Below are positions 1-9,900 of a stretch of 64,000 nucleotides of DNA, one piece after another. The position numbers were made by a program, and so were the translations under genes. Within the stretch, counting starts at the first letter, position 1; each line of letters starts with the position of its first letter. The DNA is from JAXGMQ01 sp964613055. Lineage in GTDB: Bacteria > Caldisericota > Caldisericia > JAAYUI01. The notes under the pieces are model-generated. The model did no database searches, had not been told where the DNA came from, and saw only the letters and a program-made list of their open reading frames with translations. The DNA lies in NCBI GenBank assembly GCA_964613055.1, contig CAZTGD010000001.1:107374-171373 (forward strand). Direction: 5' to 3'.

Positions 1-1612
1 TCCCTGTGGCTGGATCATTGATTAGAACACGCTTGATGCGTTTTTCAGCCTGCTCTGTGCCGTCTGCAACGATAACCTGCCCGGCGTGAACAGAGAATCC
101 AATGCCAACTCCACCGCCTCCGTGAACCGAAACCCAGGATGCACCAGATGCCGTGCTAGTGAGTGCGTTGAGGATAGCCCAGTCTGCCACAGCATCGGAG
201 CCATCCTTCATCGATTCAGTCTCACGGTTGGGTGATGCCACTGAGCCACAGTCGAGGTGGTCTCTGCCGAAGACTATTGGAGCGAATATCTTACCCTCCC
301 TCACCAGTTTGTTTACAGCGAGACCAAACCTATCCCTATCTCCGTATCCCAACCAACAGATTCTGGAGGGCAGACCTGGGATGTTCTCAAACTTGAGTTT
401 TTCTGAAGCCATGTCGATCCAACGGATAAGCGCTTTGTCCTCTGGGAACATCTCTCGGATGAGGTTGTCTGTTACGTATATATCGTTTGGATCACCAGAC
501 AGTGCCGCCCACCTGAATGGACCCTTGCCTTCGCAGAACAATGGCCTAATGTATGCTGGAACGAAACCCGGGAATGAAAATGCTCTGTCATGATCAAGCC
601 CTTCCTTGACGGCTTGTTGGCGGATGTTGTTTCCATAATCAAAGGTTATAGCCCCTTTATCCATCATATTTAGCATCGCTTCAATGTGCGTCTTCACTGC
701 ACGATATGATTCTTTCAAGTACTTCTTTGGGTCAGTGCTTCTCAACTTGAGTGATTCTTCGTAAGTCATACCGTTTGGAACATAACCTCCGAGCATATCG
801 TGGGCAGAGGTCTGGTCTGTAAGAACGTCAGGGATGAAGTTCATCTCAATGAGTTTGGGGAGCACATCTGCGCAGTTACCGACCAATCCGATTGACAAAG
901 CTTTACCGTTTTTCTTGGCTTCCTTTGTCCATTTGACTGCTTCACTGATGTTGTGAGTCTTCTTGTCCAGATAGCCTTCCGATATCCTCTCATCGATCAT
1001 CTGTTCATCAACATCAACGATGAGGCAAACACCACCGTTCATCGTGACAGAAAGCGGTTGAGCACCACCCATCTGACCGCATCCACCAGTCAGTGTTATT
1101 GTACCCTTGAGTGAACCATTGAAGTGTTTTTCAGCAAGTGCGGAAAGGGTGTTGTATGTGCCTTGCAGGATGCCCTGAGTACCTATGTAGATCCAAGAAC
1201 CGGCAGTCATCTGTCCATACATCATCAACCCCTTGCGCTCGAGATCATCGAAGTACTCCTGTGTTGACCAGAATGGAACTATAAGTGAGTTGGCGAGGAT
1301 TACTCGTGGTGCATCCTCGTGGGTTGTTATTATACCAATAGGTTTTCCTGATTGGATGAGCAGTGTTTCATCATTCTCCAGATTCTTAAGCGCTTTCTCG
1401 ATTGCCCAGTAGGAATCCCAACCCCTTGCGCATCGACCGGTGCCTCCATAGATTATGAGTTCTTTCCATTTACTCGTCTGTTCAAGATTGTTCTGAAGCA
1501 TCCTCAAAGCCGCTTCCTGAAGCCAACCCTTGCATGTCAGCCTTGTTCCCCTCGTCGCTTTGATCTGTTTGTCTGGGGCTGAATCCTCATACGATCTGTT
1601 GTAGTTACCCAT
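1..1612 (-). CDS. hutU: Urocanate hydratase (urocanase), 3' end cut by window edge
   Basis: Converts urocanate to imidazolone propionate in cytosolic histidine degradation, using tightly bound NAD+. Read on the minus strand, 537 codons are open to the window edge; the family is about 550-560 residues, so only a short C-terminal tail is missing. Visible family signatures are YGGTGRCARGWDSYWA near residue 55, GGCGQMGGAQP, ICWLGYGDR, and FGRDHLDCGSVASPNRET with the reactive-centre Cys region. The ATG at 1612 has AAAGGTGA just upstream. It starts 2 nt after the stop of the vWA-FHA gene, so it is probably the last or a late gene of the operon that starts near 5640. No hutH, hutI or other hut gene is in view, so the role in histidine catabolism is inferred from the family alone. 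Confidence 0.95.
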   Translation of the reverse strand, partial: MGNYNRSYEDSAPDKQIKATRGTRLTCKGWLQEAALRMLQNNLEQTSKWKELIIYGGTGRCARGWDSYWAIEKALKNLENDETLLIQSGKPIGIITTHEDAPRVILANSLIVPFWSTQEYFDDLERKGLMMYGQMTAGSWIYIGTQGILQGTYNTLSALAEKHFNGSLKGTITLTGGCGQMGGAQPLSVTMNGGVCLIVDVDEQMIDERISEGYLDKKTHNISEAVKWTKEAKKNGKALSIGLVGNCADVLPKLIEMNFIPDVLTDQTSAHDMLGGYVPNGMTYEESLKLRSTDPKKYLKESYRAVKTHIEAMLNMMDKGAITFDYGNNIRQQAVKEGLDHDRAFSFPGFVPAYIRPLFCEGKGPFRWAALSGDPNDIYVTDNLIREMFPEDKALIRWIDMASEKLKFENIPGLPSRICWLGYGDRDRFGLAVNKLVREGKIFAPIVFGRDHLDCGSVASPNRETESMKDGSDAVADWAILNALTSTASGASWVSVHGGGGVGIGFSVHAGQVIVADGTEQAEKRIKRVLINDPATG

Positions 1613-1614
1613 TG

Positions 1615-2946
1615 TTAAATCACCTTTCTATCGGAAACATAGGCAAAATCGCTTTGAGTGAATTCAATTACTGCCTTGCCTAGTCTAATCCTATCACTGT
1701 CTTTGAGGAGTTGTTTGCTGATTATTGATTCTTCGTTTACGAATACTCCACTTGCTGAATCTTCATCTGAAATGACATACCCTTGAGGAGTCTCTGTTAT
1801 CTTTGCGTGTAATGCAGATACGGTTGGATCATCAATGAATAGGGTGTTATCGGATGAAGAGCCTATTGTAACAACTTTTTTCCTGATGCGCATTTGCCCG
1901 TCACTTGAACCGACCAGGTTAAGCCATGCAATATAGTGCACATTACCCTTAACACGTTTCTTTTTGACTGTCTTTCCACCAGGCACTCTCAATCTAAGCA
2001 TCCGCATGATACCAAGTACGACTGCAAAGAGTAATGCAATGATGGCAATAATCCATATCCACCATTGAGTTTTTGGCTTTTCTATCTCAAGCTTAGCACT
2101 ATACTCAAGTGACAAGTCACTGCTAATGGACGCTTGGAAGGTTATGTCCTTAACAATAGGTGGTTCATATTCAGGTAGATCAGAAAATTTAATAGAAAAT
2201 CTTGTGCCTTCTATCTCTTTCCAATCGATGATTTTGGGGTGGATGCGGTTGATATCAAACTCCCTGACAAAGAAACCTCCAGTACCTTCAGAGATTGACG
2301 TTAATATGTCAACATCCATGCTGATGCCTGCACTTGGAGGTATGGTAATTATTGGATAGTCAGTTTTGATAGGTGTTTCTTGGATACTCCCCTTGTCAAT
2401 GCCATCAGATAAAAGGAATATAACTCCATCCTCAGGTCGTAATTTAAGCAACTCATTGGCTTCAATCATTGCATCATAAAGCTTAGTATAGTTGCCATTG
2501 GCTTTTTGTTTCCCCATCTCTTTGCCCACCAGGGCAGGATTGTCGGAGAATTTGAGTATGGTGTTTATGTTCTCCTCAAAGGTTATCATGGAGAATGTAT
2601 CATTGGGGTGGAAGAGGTTTGCTATCTCAGTCATCTGATTTTGGCTGTTTTCAAAGTAGTCTTCCATCGTAAGGGAGACATCAACCATGAATAAAACATT
2701 TAAGGGTTTCCCGTGGTTTTCAATCCTGTTGACCGACAGTGGTGCATAGTTCTTGTTATCAATGAGCAAACCAAACTCTGGGTCATGTTCACTTAGGTAC
2801 TCAGTTAAGATTACATCGACTGAAACAGTAGGCCAGGATGACACGCTTAAATCATTTACAATTAGACCGGGGGTTGCCAAACAGGGAACAGTAATTATCA
2901 ACACAGAGAACAGAAGCGATAACAACAAACATTTCTTCATCTTCAC
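1615..2946 (-). CDS. Exported vWA domain - TM - cytoplasmic FHA domain protein
   Basis: A 443-residue membrane protein. It has an N-terminal signal sequence (residues 1-24) and a von Willebrand A domain from about 80 to 270 with a MIDAS-like D89-x-S91-x-T93. A single membrane helix (WWIWIIAIIALLFAVVLGI, about 293-315) is followed by a basic stretch, then a C-terminal FHA domain (about 355-430) with GSSSDN and SALHAK motifs. vWA domains bind ligands through a metal ion and FHA domains bind phosphothreonine. The layout puts the vWA outside and the FHA inside, which suggests a sensor or scaffold linked to Ser/Thr phosphorylation, but no kinase gene is in the window. The GTG start overlaps the tyrS stop as GTGA; an ATG two codons later is the alternative. 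Confidence 0.85.
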   Translation of the reverse strand: MKMKKCLLLSLLFSVLIITVPCLATPGLIVNDLSVSSWPTVSVDVILTEYLSEHDPEFGLLIDNKNYAPLSVNRIENHGKPLNVLFMVDVSLTMEDYFENSQNQMTEIANLFHPNDTFSMITFEENINTILKFSDNPALVGKEMGKQKANGNYTKLYDAMIEANELLKLRPEDGVIFLLSDGIDKGSIQETPIKTDYPIITIPPSAGISMDVDILTSISEGTGGFFVREFDINRIHPKIIDWKEIEGTRFSIKFSDLPEYEPPIVKDITFQASISSDLSLEYSAKLEIEKPKTQWWIWIIAIIALLFAVVLGIMRMLRLRVPGGKTVKKKRVKGNVHYIAWLNLVGSSDGQMRIRKKVVTIGSSSDNTLFIDDPTVSALHAKITETPQGYVISDEDSASGVFVNEESIISKQLLKDSDRIRLGKAVIEFTQSDFAYVSDRKVI

Positions 2947-4139
2947 TCAGCTACCAACCTTATGTATCTTCTTTTCCCCACCTTTATCAGAACATTTTCT
3001 TTCGGTTTGGCAACGGTGTGCTTGATGTCAGTTATCTGCTTGTTGTCAAGTTTGACAGCACCAGATTTTATAAGCCTTCTGGCTTCAGATTTTGACTTGC
3101 ACATGCCAAGGGTCGTTATAAGGTCCGCTATGTTAATGGGATAAGAGTCGGTGGATAGTTTTTTTGTTTTAATATCCTTTGGGAGTTTGTTCTTTGAAAA
3201 AACATTCAGAAACTCCTGTTGTGCTTTTTTTCCAGCTCCATTCTCATGCCAGATATCAGTTATTATATTCGCTAATTCGAGTTTCACATCTCGAGGATTA
3301 ACGGCATCTTTTAAGTCATTATCATACTTTTTAAGTCTCTCAGGCGGAGTGTTGGCTGCATACTTGAGGTAGGTGAGTATGAGTTCGTCTGGTATGCTCA
3401 TAAGCTTGCCAAACATTTCGTTTGGTGGATCGAGAAGATCTACCGTGTTGCCTATTGATTTACTCATCTTTATCTTACCGTCAGTTCCTGGTAGTATTGG
3501 CATTGTGATGATGGTCTGTGGTTTCATACCCATTTCTCGTTGAAGGTCTCGGGCGGCAAGGAAGTTGAACTTCTGGTCAGTTCCGCCAATCTCAATGTCT
3601 GCCTTGATGGCGACCGAATCAAACGCCTGGGCTACAACATATAACATTTCATGAAGATAGATAGGCGCTTGTTCTCTCATTCGATTGGTGAAGTCGTCTC
3701 GCTCGAGTATTCTGGCAACGGTGAACTTAGCCATCAACTTGATAATGTCCTTGGCGCCCAACTCACCACACCATTCACTGTTGAATCTTATCATTCCCTT
3801 CACAGGTTTGAGAATTCGAATGACCTGGTCCATGTATGTTCTTGCGCTGTCTCTTACTTCTTCCTCTGTCAGGGGTTTTCTTGTTTCGTTCCTGCCAGAA
3901 GGATCACCTATCATAGCTGTATAGTCCCCTACAACAAAGATAACCTTGTGACCGTACTCCTGGAACTGCTGAAGCTTTCTCAAGACCACCGCGTGCCCGA
4001 GATGGAGATGTGGCGCTGTTGGATCAGCACCCAACTTAACAATAAGAGGTCTGTTTAAAGCTAGCTTCTCTTCAATGCCGTCTGCGGGGATAATCTCTTC
4101 GCATCCATATTTGAGTTCTTCAATCTGTTTTTTGTGCAT
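2943..4139 (-). CDS. tyrS: Tyrosyl-tRNA synthetase
   Basis: Charges tRNA-Tyr with tyrosine in the cytosol. It is a class I synthetase of 398 residues, the usual size for the bacterial TyrS type with a HxGH motif. The HIGH-type motif HLGH is at residues 46-49, the KMSKS loop at 224-228, and a C-terminal S4-like RNA-binding domain covers about 335-395. The start ATG lies inside the 3' end of the upstream membrane-protein gene (20-nt overlap), and the stop overlaps the following gene as GTGA. This implies translational coupling within the operon. I see no T-box leader, since the gene lies internal to the operon. Confidence 0.96.
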   Translation of the reverse strand: MHKKQIEELKYGCEEIIPADGIEEKLALNRPLIVKLGADPTAPHLHLGHAVVLRKLQQFQEYGHKVIFVVGDYTAMIGDPSGRNETRKPLTEEEVRDSARTYMDQVIRILKPVKGMIRFNSEWCGELGAKDIIKLMAKFTVARILERDDFTNRMREQAPIYLHEMLYVVAQAFDSVAIKADIEIGGTDQKFNFLAARDLQREMGMKPQTIITMPILPGTDGKIKMSKSIGNTVDLLDPPNEMFGKLMSIPDELILTYLKYAANTPPERLKKYDNDLKDAVNPRDVKLELANIITDIWHENGAGKKAQQEFLNVFSKNKLPKDIKTKKLSTDSYPINIADLITTLGMCKSKSEARRLIKSGAVKLDNKQITDIKHTVAKPKENVLIKVGKRRYIRLVAE

Positions 4140-4752
4140 GTTTCACCCATGTGTATGTTACTAATATACTGCTCAAGAGGAATAAAATCGATATAACAAG
4201 GTAGATAGAGGGTCGATATACAAACAGTGGCAACCAGCAAGCGATTGTAAAGGGTAATAAAGATACAGACATCCTCATTTCCAAAAAACTGTGCCTGGAT
4301 ACGATAAAGCTGAAGAACCAAGTGATGTAATATATACTCACTGCAAGAGTGCTTAAAACTATAAAGAAACTTCGCATATCCTGAAGGATTTCTGTCGAGT
4401 TTTCTGGAAATACAATGAATACAATCCATGGGATGATCGACAATAAAAGAGCAAAGCTTTTCTGCCCTATGCCCCAGTATGTTCCTTTGTTAAACAGAAC
4501 CCATAATGAGGATACAGCAAATTCGAATAAGAAGATAAATGCAATGATCTCAAAAGAAGAATTGACAATAAGCCTTGATAAACCTATTAAAACCATACCA
4601 GTTGCCAATGAGAGATATGCTGTTGCCCAAGCAAAGTTGGCGAAGCTTCTTGATGAAATAAACCTACTGTAGGCTCGAAAGATCAGTACTGCAATAATAA
4701 CTGCAGACAATAAAAACGTCCATCCAGACAATTGGTTTACTATTTGATTCAT
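4120..4752 (-). CDS. Polytopic membrane protein of unknown function
   Basis: A 210-residue, very hydrophobic protein with about seven predicted membrane helices spaced along its whole length and short connecting loops. I do not recognise the family. The size and helix count resemble the membrane-sensor halves of 7TM-type signalling proteins, but no output domain is attached. The ATG is 2 nt downstream of the DUF4388 gene stop and the 3' end overlaps tyrS by 20 nt, so it is part of the same transcription unit. A second membrane protein of similar character lies at 44969-45811. Confidence 0.75.
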   Translation of the reverse strand: MNQIVNQLSGWTFLLSAVIIAVLIFRAYSRFISSRSFANFAWATAYLSLATGMVLIGLSRLIVNSSFEIIAFIFLFEFAVSSLWVLFNKGTYWGIGQKSFALLLSIIPWIVFIVFPENSTEILQDMRSFFIVLSTLAVSIYYITWFFSFIVSRHSFLEMRMSVSLLPFTIACWLPLFVYRPSIYLVISILFLLSSILVTYTWVKHAQKTD

Positions 4753-4754
4753 GT

Positions 4755-5585
4755 CTATCTTTCACCAATACCAGCTCTGTCTAGTGGTATCATATTACCT
4801 TCGCTGTCAATCAAGCTAATCAGATTTCTACGAAAGAGTTGAGTTACTACCATCGACATCCATTTTTGATCGAGTTTCAGTATATTCATTATCCGCTTAA
4901 GGTTTCGTTTTCCATCAATTTTCCTGTATACCAAATCCTGCATGGCAGTTTCAACACCGATAACCTTATCATCGAGACTGCCTCGAGGGACAAAAAGGCT
5001 CTTGCCGCGGGAGGGGATTGGAATAAGGGTCATGTTTAATAATTTGTACTCCAGAGATCTAATCAATTCTGATGATTTTAGATCAAATAGAATCCTGTAT
5101 GATGCGAGGTATCCCAAACCGGATTTTTCAGCCAGCTGGTTGCATGTGAGTTTGCCATCGACCAGTCTGAGTATCTTCCAATGATCTGGAGTCATTGAGA
5201 AATCAGTCATAGCTGATGGTATCTCTCCGGATACCTCAAACACTTCATCGGGAAAAGGACCCTGGTTTTTAATTATTCGCCACTCTTCAAGCTGTTTTGA
5301 ACCCTGGATAAGCAAAGAATCAATAGGCTCATAGACGCTTCTGAGGTCGATCCTACCCCTGTCGTTGAATGAAAAACTGCCAGACTCCCAAGTGAGTAGC
5401 TCAAAGAAAGCCGATGCGCCTTTAAGTTTTGACAATGAGCAGTGATAGAGTCTTCCCGTTTGGAAATAGCATTTCGCCTGACGGGATTGATTCTCAATTG
5501 TCAACACGCCCGACTTACCTTCCATTGTTATTAATTGGAACAACGAATTCAGTTTAAACGATCTAATATCACCTACGAGAGCCAT
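4755..5585 (-). CDS. DUF4388 (PatA-N-like) domain protein
   Basis: A soluble protein of 276 residues. The N-terminal ~100 residues (MALVGDIRSFKLNSLFQLI..., then GVLTIENQSRQAKCYFQTGR) match the DUF4388/PatA N-terminal domain, often found in regulators of gliding, development or two-component signalling. The middle (about 150-200) looks like a winged-helix-type segment (DGKLTCNQLAEKSGLG...ILFDLKSSELI). The start at 5585 is chosen over an upstream in-frame start because it is preceded by a strong AAAGGAGGTGAA site. It is the first gene of the probable operon and is served by the promoter at 5643-5670 with the palindrome between promoter and start. A regulatory role is inferred from the domain only. 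Confidence 0.8.
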   Translation of the reverse strand: MALVGDIRSFKLNSLFQLITMEGKSGVLTIENQSRQAKCYFQTGRLYHCSLSKLKGASAFFELLTWESGSFSFNDRGRIDLRSVYEPIDSLLIQGSKQLEEWRIIKNQGPFPDEVFEVSGEIPSAMTDFSMTPDHWKILRLVDGKLTCNQLAEKSGLGYLASYRILFDLKSSELIRSLEYKLLNMTLIPIPSRGKSLFVPRGSLDDKVIGVETAMQDLVYRKIDGKRNLKRIMNILKLDQKWMSMVVTQLFRRNLISLIDSEGNMIPLDRAGIGER

Positions 5586-5607
5586 TTCACCTCCTTTGCA
5601 AATCTGG

Positions 5608-5625
5608 GTTTGTGATATCACAAAC
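5608..5625. promoter_or_regulatory. 18-bp perfect palindrome, probable operator
   Basis: GTTTGTGATATCACAAAC is a perfect inverted repeat with no spacer. It lies about 18 nt downstream of the -10 box of the minus-strand promoter and 23 nt upstream of the DUF4388 start codon, so it would sit in the early transcribed region. The shape (TTGTGA...TCACAA halves) recalls Crp/Fnr, Rex or GntR-type sites, but the half-sites touch rather than being 4-6 bp apart. The binding protein is unknown. Confidence 0.6.
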
Positions 5626-5642
5626 TATCAAACAACGTAGAT

Positions 5643-5670
5643 ATTTTATGACGTATACATATATTGTCAA
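5643..5670 (-). promoter_or_regulatory. Sigma70-type promoter of the DUF4388-tyrS-hutU operon
   Basis: On the minus strand, TTGACA (5670-5665), a 16-bp spacer, and TAAAAT (5648-5643). The predicted transcript starts near 5636 and gives a ~50-nt leader containing the palindrome. Confidence 0.65.
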
Positions 5671-5770
5671 CTTGATCAAACGATTATCCGGGGAAATGTC
5701 TAAATAATAATAGATTATATAGGTATAATAAAAACAATCTAATTAATGCTTACCATCAAACCTCCAACTG

Positions 5771-6979
5771 ATGTCATTATGCGTTGTGATTAAAACGATA
5801 TTGAATAGAATAGATTATGTGGAAAGAGATAAATTACTGATAAAAGAATATGTTCTTCCCATTGTCCTGACACTTTCATGCGCATGTACATTCATTACTT
5901 ATCAATCCTGTTTTTCACCAGTGGTTGAATCACTTCAACAGATTAATGACTTGTCAAGGTTTTTAGCTACTATTATTATGTCTTCGCCCTCCTTTTTCGT
6001 TGTTATCCTGAGTTTTTTAGCTGGAAGGATTCTCGATAGATTCAATCCAGTGAAGATCTCTTCAATCTGTTTCGTGTCCATTATTATCCTGTCAACAGTT
6101 GGTATGTTTCTGCATGGTTTTTTGGGTGTCTTGATTCCAAGGATCATTTCAGGGGTGCCATTCGCATTTCTATTGGTGATAGGTTTTCAGCTACCACAAA
6201 CAGTCTATCCTTTGCATCTTGTCAACCGTATGGTTACAATACAAACTTTGGGTGTGCCAACTGGCTCGATAGTGGTGGTAGTGCTAGGGGCGGTTATAGG
6301 TAAATCATTGGGATACACCTATACGTACCTTGTACCTATTGGATTCTCAATTATCGGGCTTTTTACATCGTTCCTGTTGTTTGATCTGAAATTGAACAGA
6401 AGGATTAGAGGCTTCAATGTGAACTTGAGAGTTAAAAAGATTACAATTGGCCTTGCAATTGCATGGATGTTATTCTCAGGTTCAACATCCATATTTCTGC
6501 TTCTGGGCGTTGAACTTGGAAAATCGATTGGATTACCTCTAATGGTTGCAGTATTGGGACCAACCTTCTTAATGGCTCCATCGTATTTCTTGTCCATATT
6601 ATCTGGAGAGGTCATGGATAAAAGGATATCTCGACTTCACCTAATCATGATTCCAGCAACAGTTATGATTATTTCGTTTTCAATTCTTTGGATTGGGGTG
6701 TCTGCATGGGTAATCGGAGCAATAACGCTTGGTTTATCATCAGCCCTTATACCGCCTGTTATATTCTCGACACCATCACGTTTTGAAAAACCTGAGAATA
6801 CTGGAACTGCAATAGGTGTTATCAATATGTTTGGTACGTTTGGAGTTCTGACAATACCACCCATTGCAGGTTTGTTGAACGATGTTACTGCAAGTTGGTG
6901 GTTGCCGATGGTGTTTGCATCGTTACTGGTTATTGGTATAGTGTTCGTAGTGTATTTGAACAGAAGGAGCCTATCATGA
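5771..6979 (+). CDS. Major facilitator superfamily transporter
   Basis: A 402-residue integral membrane protein with about 12 membrane helices in two halves joined by a basic cytoplasmic loop near residues 205-220 (DLKLNRRIRG). The first half carries the MFS-type loop GRILDRFNP between helices 2 and 3, and the second carries SGEVMDKRISR at the matching place. Overall it fits an MFS exporter/importer; the substrate cannot be told. The N-terminus is uncertain because no clear ribosome site precedes the ATG at 5771 and in-frame alternatives follow within 20 codons. The stop overlaps the next gene's ATG (ATGA), so the two are probably co-translated. Confidence 0.85.
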   Translation: MSLCVVIKTILNRIDYVERDKLLIKEYVLPIVLTLSCACTFITYQSCFSPVVESLQQINDLSRFLATIIMSSPSFFVVILSFLAGRILDRFNPVKISSICFVSIIILSTVGMFLHGFLGVLIPRIISGVPFAFLLVIGFQLPQTVYPLHLVNRMVTIQTLGVPTGSIVVVVLGAVIGKSLGYTYTYLVPIGFSIIGLFTSFLLFDLKLNRRIRGFNVNLRVKKITIGLAIAWMLFSGSTSIFLLLGVELGKSIGLPLMVAVLGPTFLMAPSYFLSILSGEVMDKRISRLHLIMIPATVMIISFSILWIGVSAWVIGAITLGLSSALIPPVIFSTPSRFEKPENTGTAIGVINMFGTFGVLTIPPIAGLLNDVTASWWLPMVFASLLVIGIVFVVYLNRRSLS

Positions 6980-9900
6980 GACAAATAAAAGTCCTTGCGA
7001 TGTTGGTAATTGTAGCACTTAGTTTACAATCCTTTATGGGTGTGTCGTTATCATCTGATAAAAATTGGTACAATACTGAACTACATGTGACGATCCCGCC
7101 AGGTGAATCAGTCACGGTAACCCTTGAAAATGGTAGACTACAGGTTACAGGGAAAGAGATTGCCAATACTCATTTGGATGTACCAGAGTGGATGAGAGAC
7201 GACTTCAATTTTAACATGAAGAGGCTTTCAAAATCCGCTCAAAGGCTTTCAGAAGGTGCTTATGCACAGGTCTGCTATATTATACCGGAAAAGCAAGAAG
7301 TTATAGTCGTGTCTGGACATGAGAACCCTCCTGTTGTGATTGATGTTTCTGATATGAAAACACTGAACATAATTCCCCGTTCAGTTGACTCAACTTCAAA
7401 GCTAGCATTTGCAGATATCAATTATGATGGGTTTTCTGATCTCATCGTTTGTCCCAGAAATGGTGGTTGGTATTGGCTTGAGGGTCCATCATTCGCAGTT
7501 CCAAAGGAAGGTAATGATATTAATCCTCAATGGGGAAGGAACCAGTTACATCCTTTAACTAATCCTGCATTACCAACGAAGGTGGAGTTCTTATTGAAGA
7601 AAAAGAATTTAGCATTCCTAAACAATGATGGAGAGATTGATGGAATCTCCAGATATGATGGGTGCTTTGGCTCTATCTCTTCACTAGGGTTGATATTTGC
7701 TGATAGGCACAATGATCTGAGGTACATGAGGATGGCTAATGGAGAACCATTGGAATTTTCAACTAATTCAATAACACTCATCCCTGAGTTTTCGTCTGAA
7801 ACACATCTATGCCTACGTGATGATACTCTGTACGCGGGTAGGTTGGATGGTACGGTTGATATATGCAAAAAAAATGAGCAGGGTAACTTTGTTAAAACAG
7901 AGGAAATACTCAACCTAGATTTTGGAAAACGTGTATCACCACTGATAGAAGACTTCAATCTCGATGGTGAAGATGATTTTATATGGACTGACAGCAATGG
8001 TGTTTTTATTTCCTACGGACCTGATTGGAAGAACCGAGAACAAATTGCTATAAATGCAGATACTACCATTGCAGTAGGTGATCTAACAGAGGATTTTAAG
8101 CCAGAGATATTGGTGATCGATAAAGGTATACCTTCTGTATATGCATCCGATGACCTCCAAAAACTCGATATTGAATTCGATATTGAAGGATTTGAATACC
8201 TCTATCCTGCTATAGGGGATGTGAATGGAGATAATAAGGATGATGTAGTCTTTGGGACAGATGATGGAAAAATTGAAGTATTTCTGTCTCCAGATTGGAG
8301 ATCAAGCGACCTTTTGTCAGATATTGACATTGGTTCTTTTTCTTATCCATACCTAGCTGATTTTGATGGAGATGACAGGGATGATTTACTGCTTTCGAAT
8401 GTATTCGGTGAAACATTTTCTTATAGGTCTGCGCCAACTGGGTGGGAGGAGTACCACTCCTGGAAATTCATCGCAACCTATCCATACTACTCAATACTCG
8501 ATTATTACAGCAGATATTACAGTGAGTCACCCCTACTCTATTGGTGCCAGGATGATGCAGTTTCTCGATATGATTCGTTGCTTGAGGAATGCCCACCAAA
8601 CCTTTATGACGAGGTTGCTTTCTGTATTGCGCATACACCTGCCAATGTTTTGAGGACGATAGTAAGGATGGGACAGGAGGATATATTTATCAGGAATGCG
8701 CAGATGATCTACAAGGTCGTTGAAGAACTGAATTATGTAAAGCTGAAGGAATACGATGATTTCACTACATGTGTATTCAGGACAGAGGATGGTGAAGTTG
8801 AACTACCAAGGGAAGATTACTACTGGTATGTCGTTCACCCCAGGACACTCTTCGAACTACCTGTTGCGGTAGACGCATCGTGGTGGGAGCAATCTTATGA
8901 AGTGCGTGATATGGAACAGAAGGATTGGTGGACACATGAAGTTGACTCAAAGACATTTTATGAAGGTGAAAACCGAGTGTTCTGGAGAGAGGGTATATAC
9001 GAAAACGATTCATTCGGAGAAACAGTCGTTTCAGCTGTCGGTTCATCTTCAACATTGAATGAAGCGATAACAAACCTTCATAAACTTATCAAACATAATG
9101 ACGAAGACTCATATAATATCTTTGGGTATCTCACAGGCGATTTGTACCCATGGCATATATTTATGAAACACTACGGTTCATGCGGAGAGCAATCCCAACT
9201 ATTCTCTTCATGTGCGAAAACGGTTCTGATTCCTAACTATATTGTCATAAATATGGGTGAGGATCATCAATGGAACGAGGTCTGGTCACCAAAAGGCTGG
9301 ACACATTTCGATGTTAATATGGCTGAACCCATGAATGATGCGAGGAAGTATGAGCATGGATGGAATAAAACAGTGTCCACTGTCATTGGTTGGCGTCCTG
9401 ATGATTACTTTTTTCCAACAACATCAACTGTACTCAACAGGGAGTATGATGACAGGGATTATATCAGCGATTACGGGTACACTGATACTGCATCCGTGGA
9501 TTTTAATGTATTTGATGTGCATAGAGAACCAGTTGAAGGAGCTATGATATTTATTCGATCCGGATGGAGAGAAAGGAATGCCATATCATTCTGGGGTTAC
9601 ACCAATGCTAACGGCAAGATGCATGCTGATCTCGGTTATGAACCCTACTACATAATAGATTGCATAACGCCATATGGTACAACCGGATTATCTCGATTCG
9701 TTGTTGAAGAAGGAATTAGCTATAATGTCAATTTGAACGTACCTGGAGTGTCACTCTCTGAGAGAACTGAACTTGAATCAGTACAGTCAACCCAATCAAG
9801 CAAGACAGTTACAATCGACAATGTCAGTGAGTATCTACACCCACCCAATCGCATAACCAGCTATGGATACAGACTGGGAAGCTATCTTTCTGAAACATAT

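Noticed and set aside
4061..4429. 122-codon minus-strand frame over the tyrS/membrane-gene junction
   Set aside because: It overlaps two convincing genes in another frame and shows no family features.
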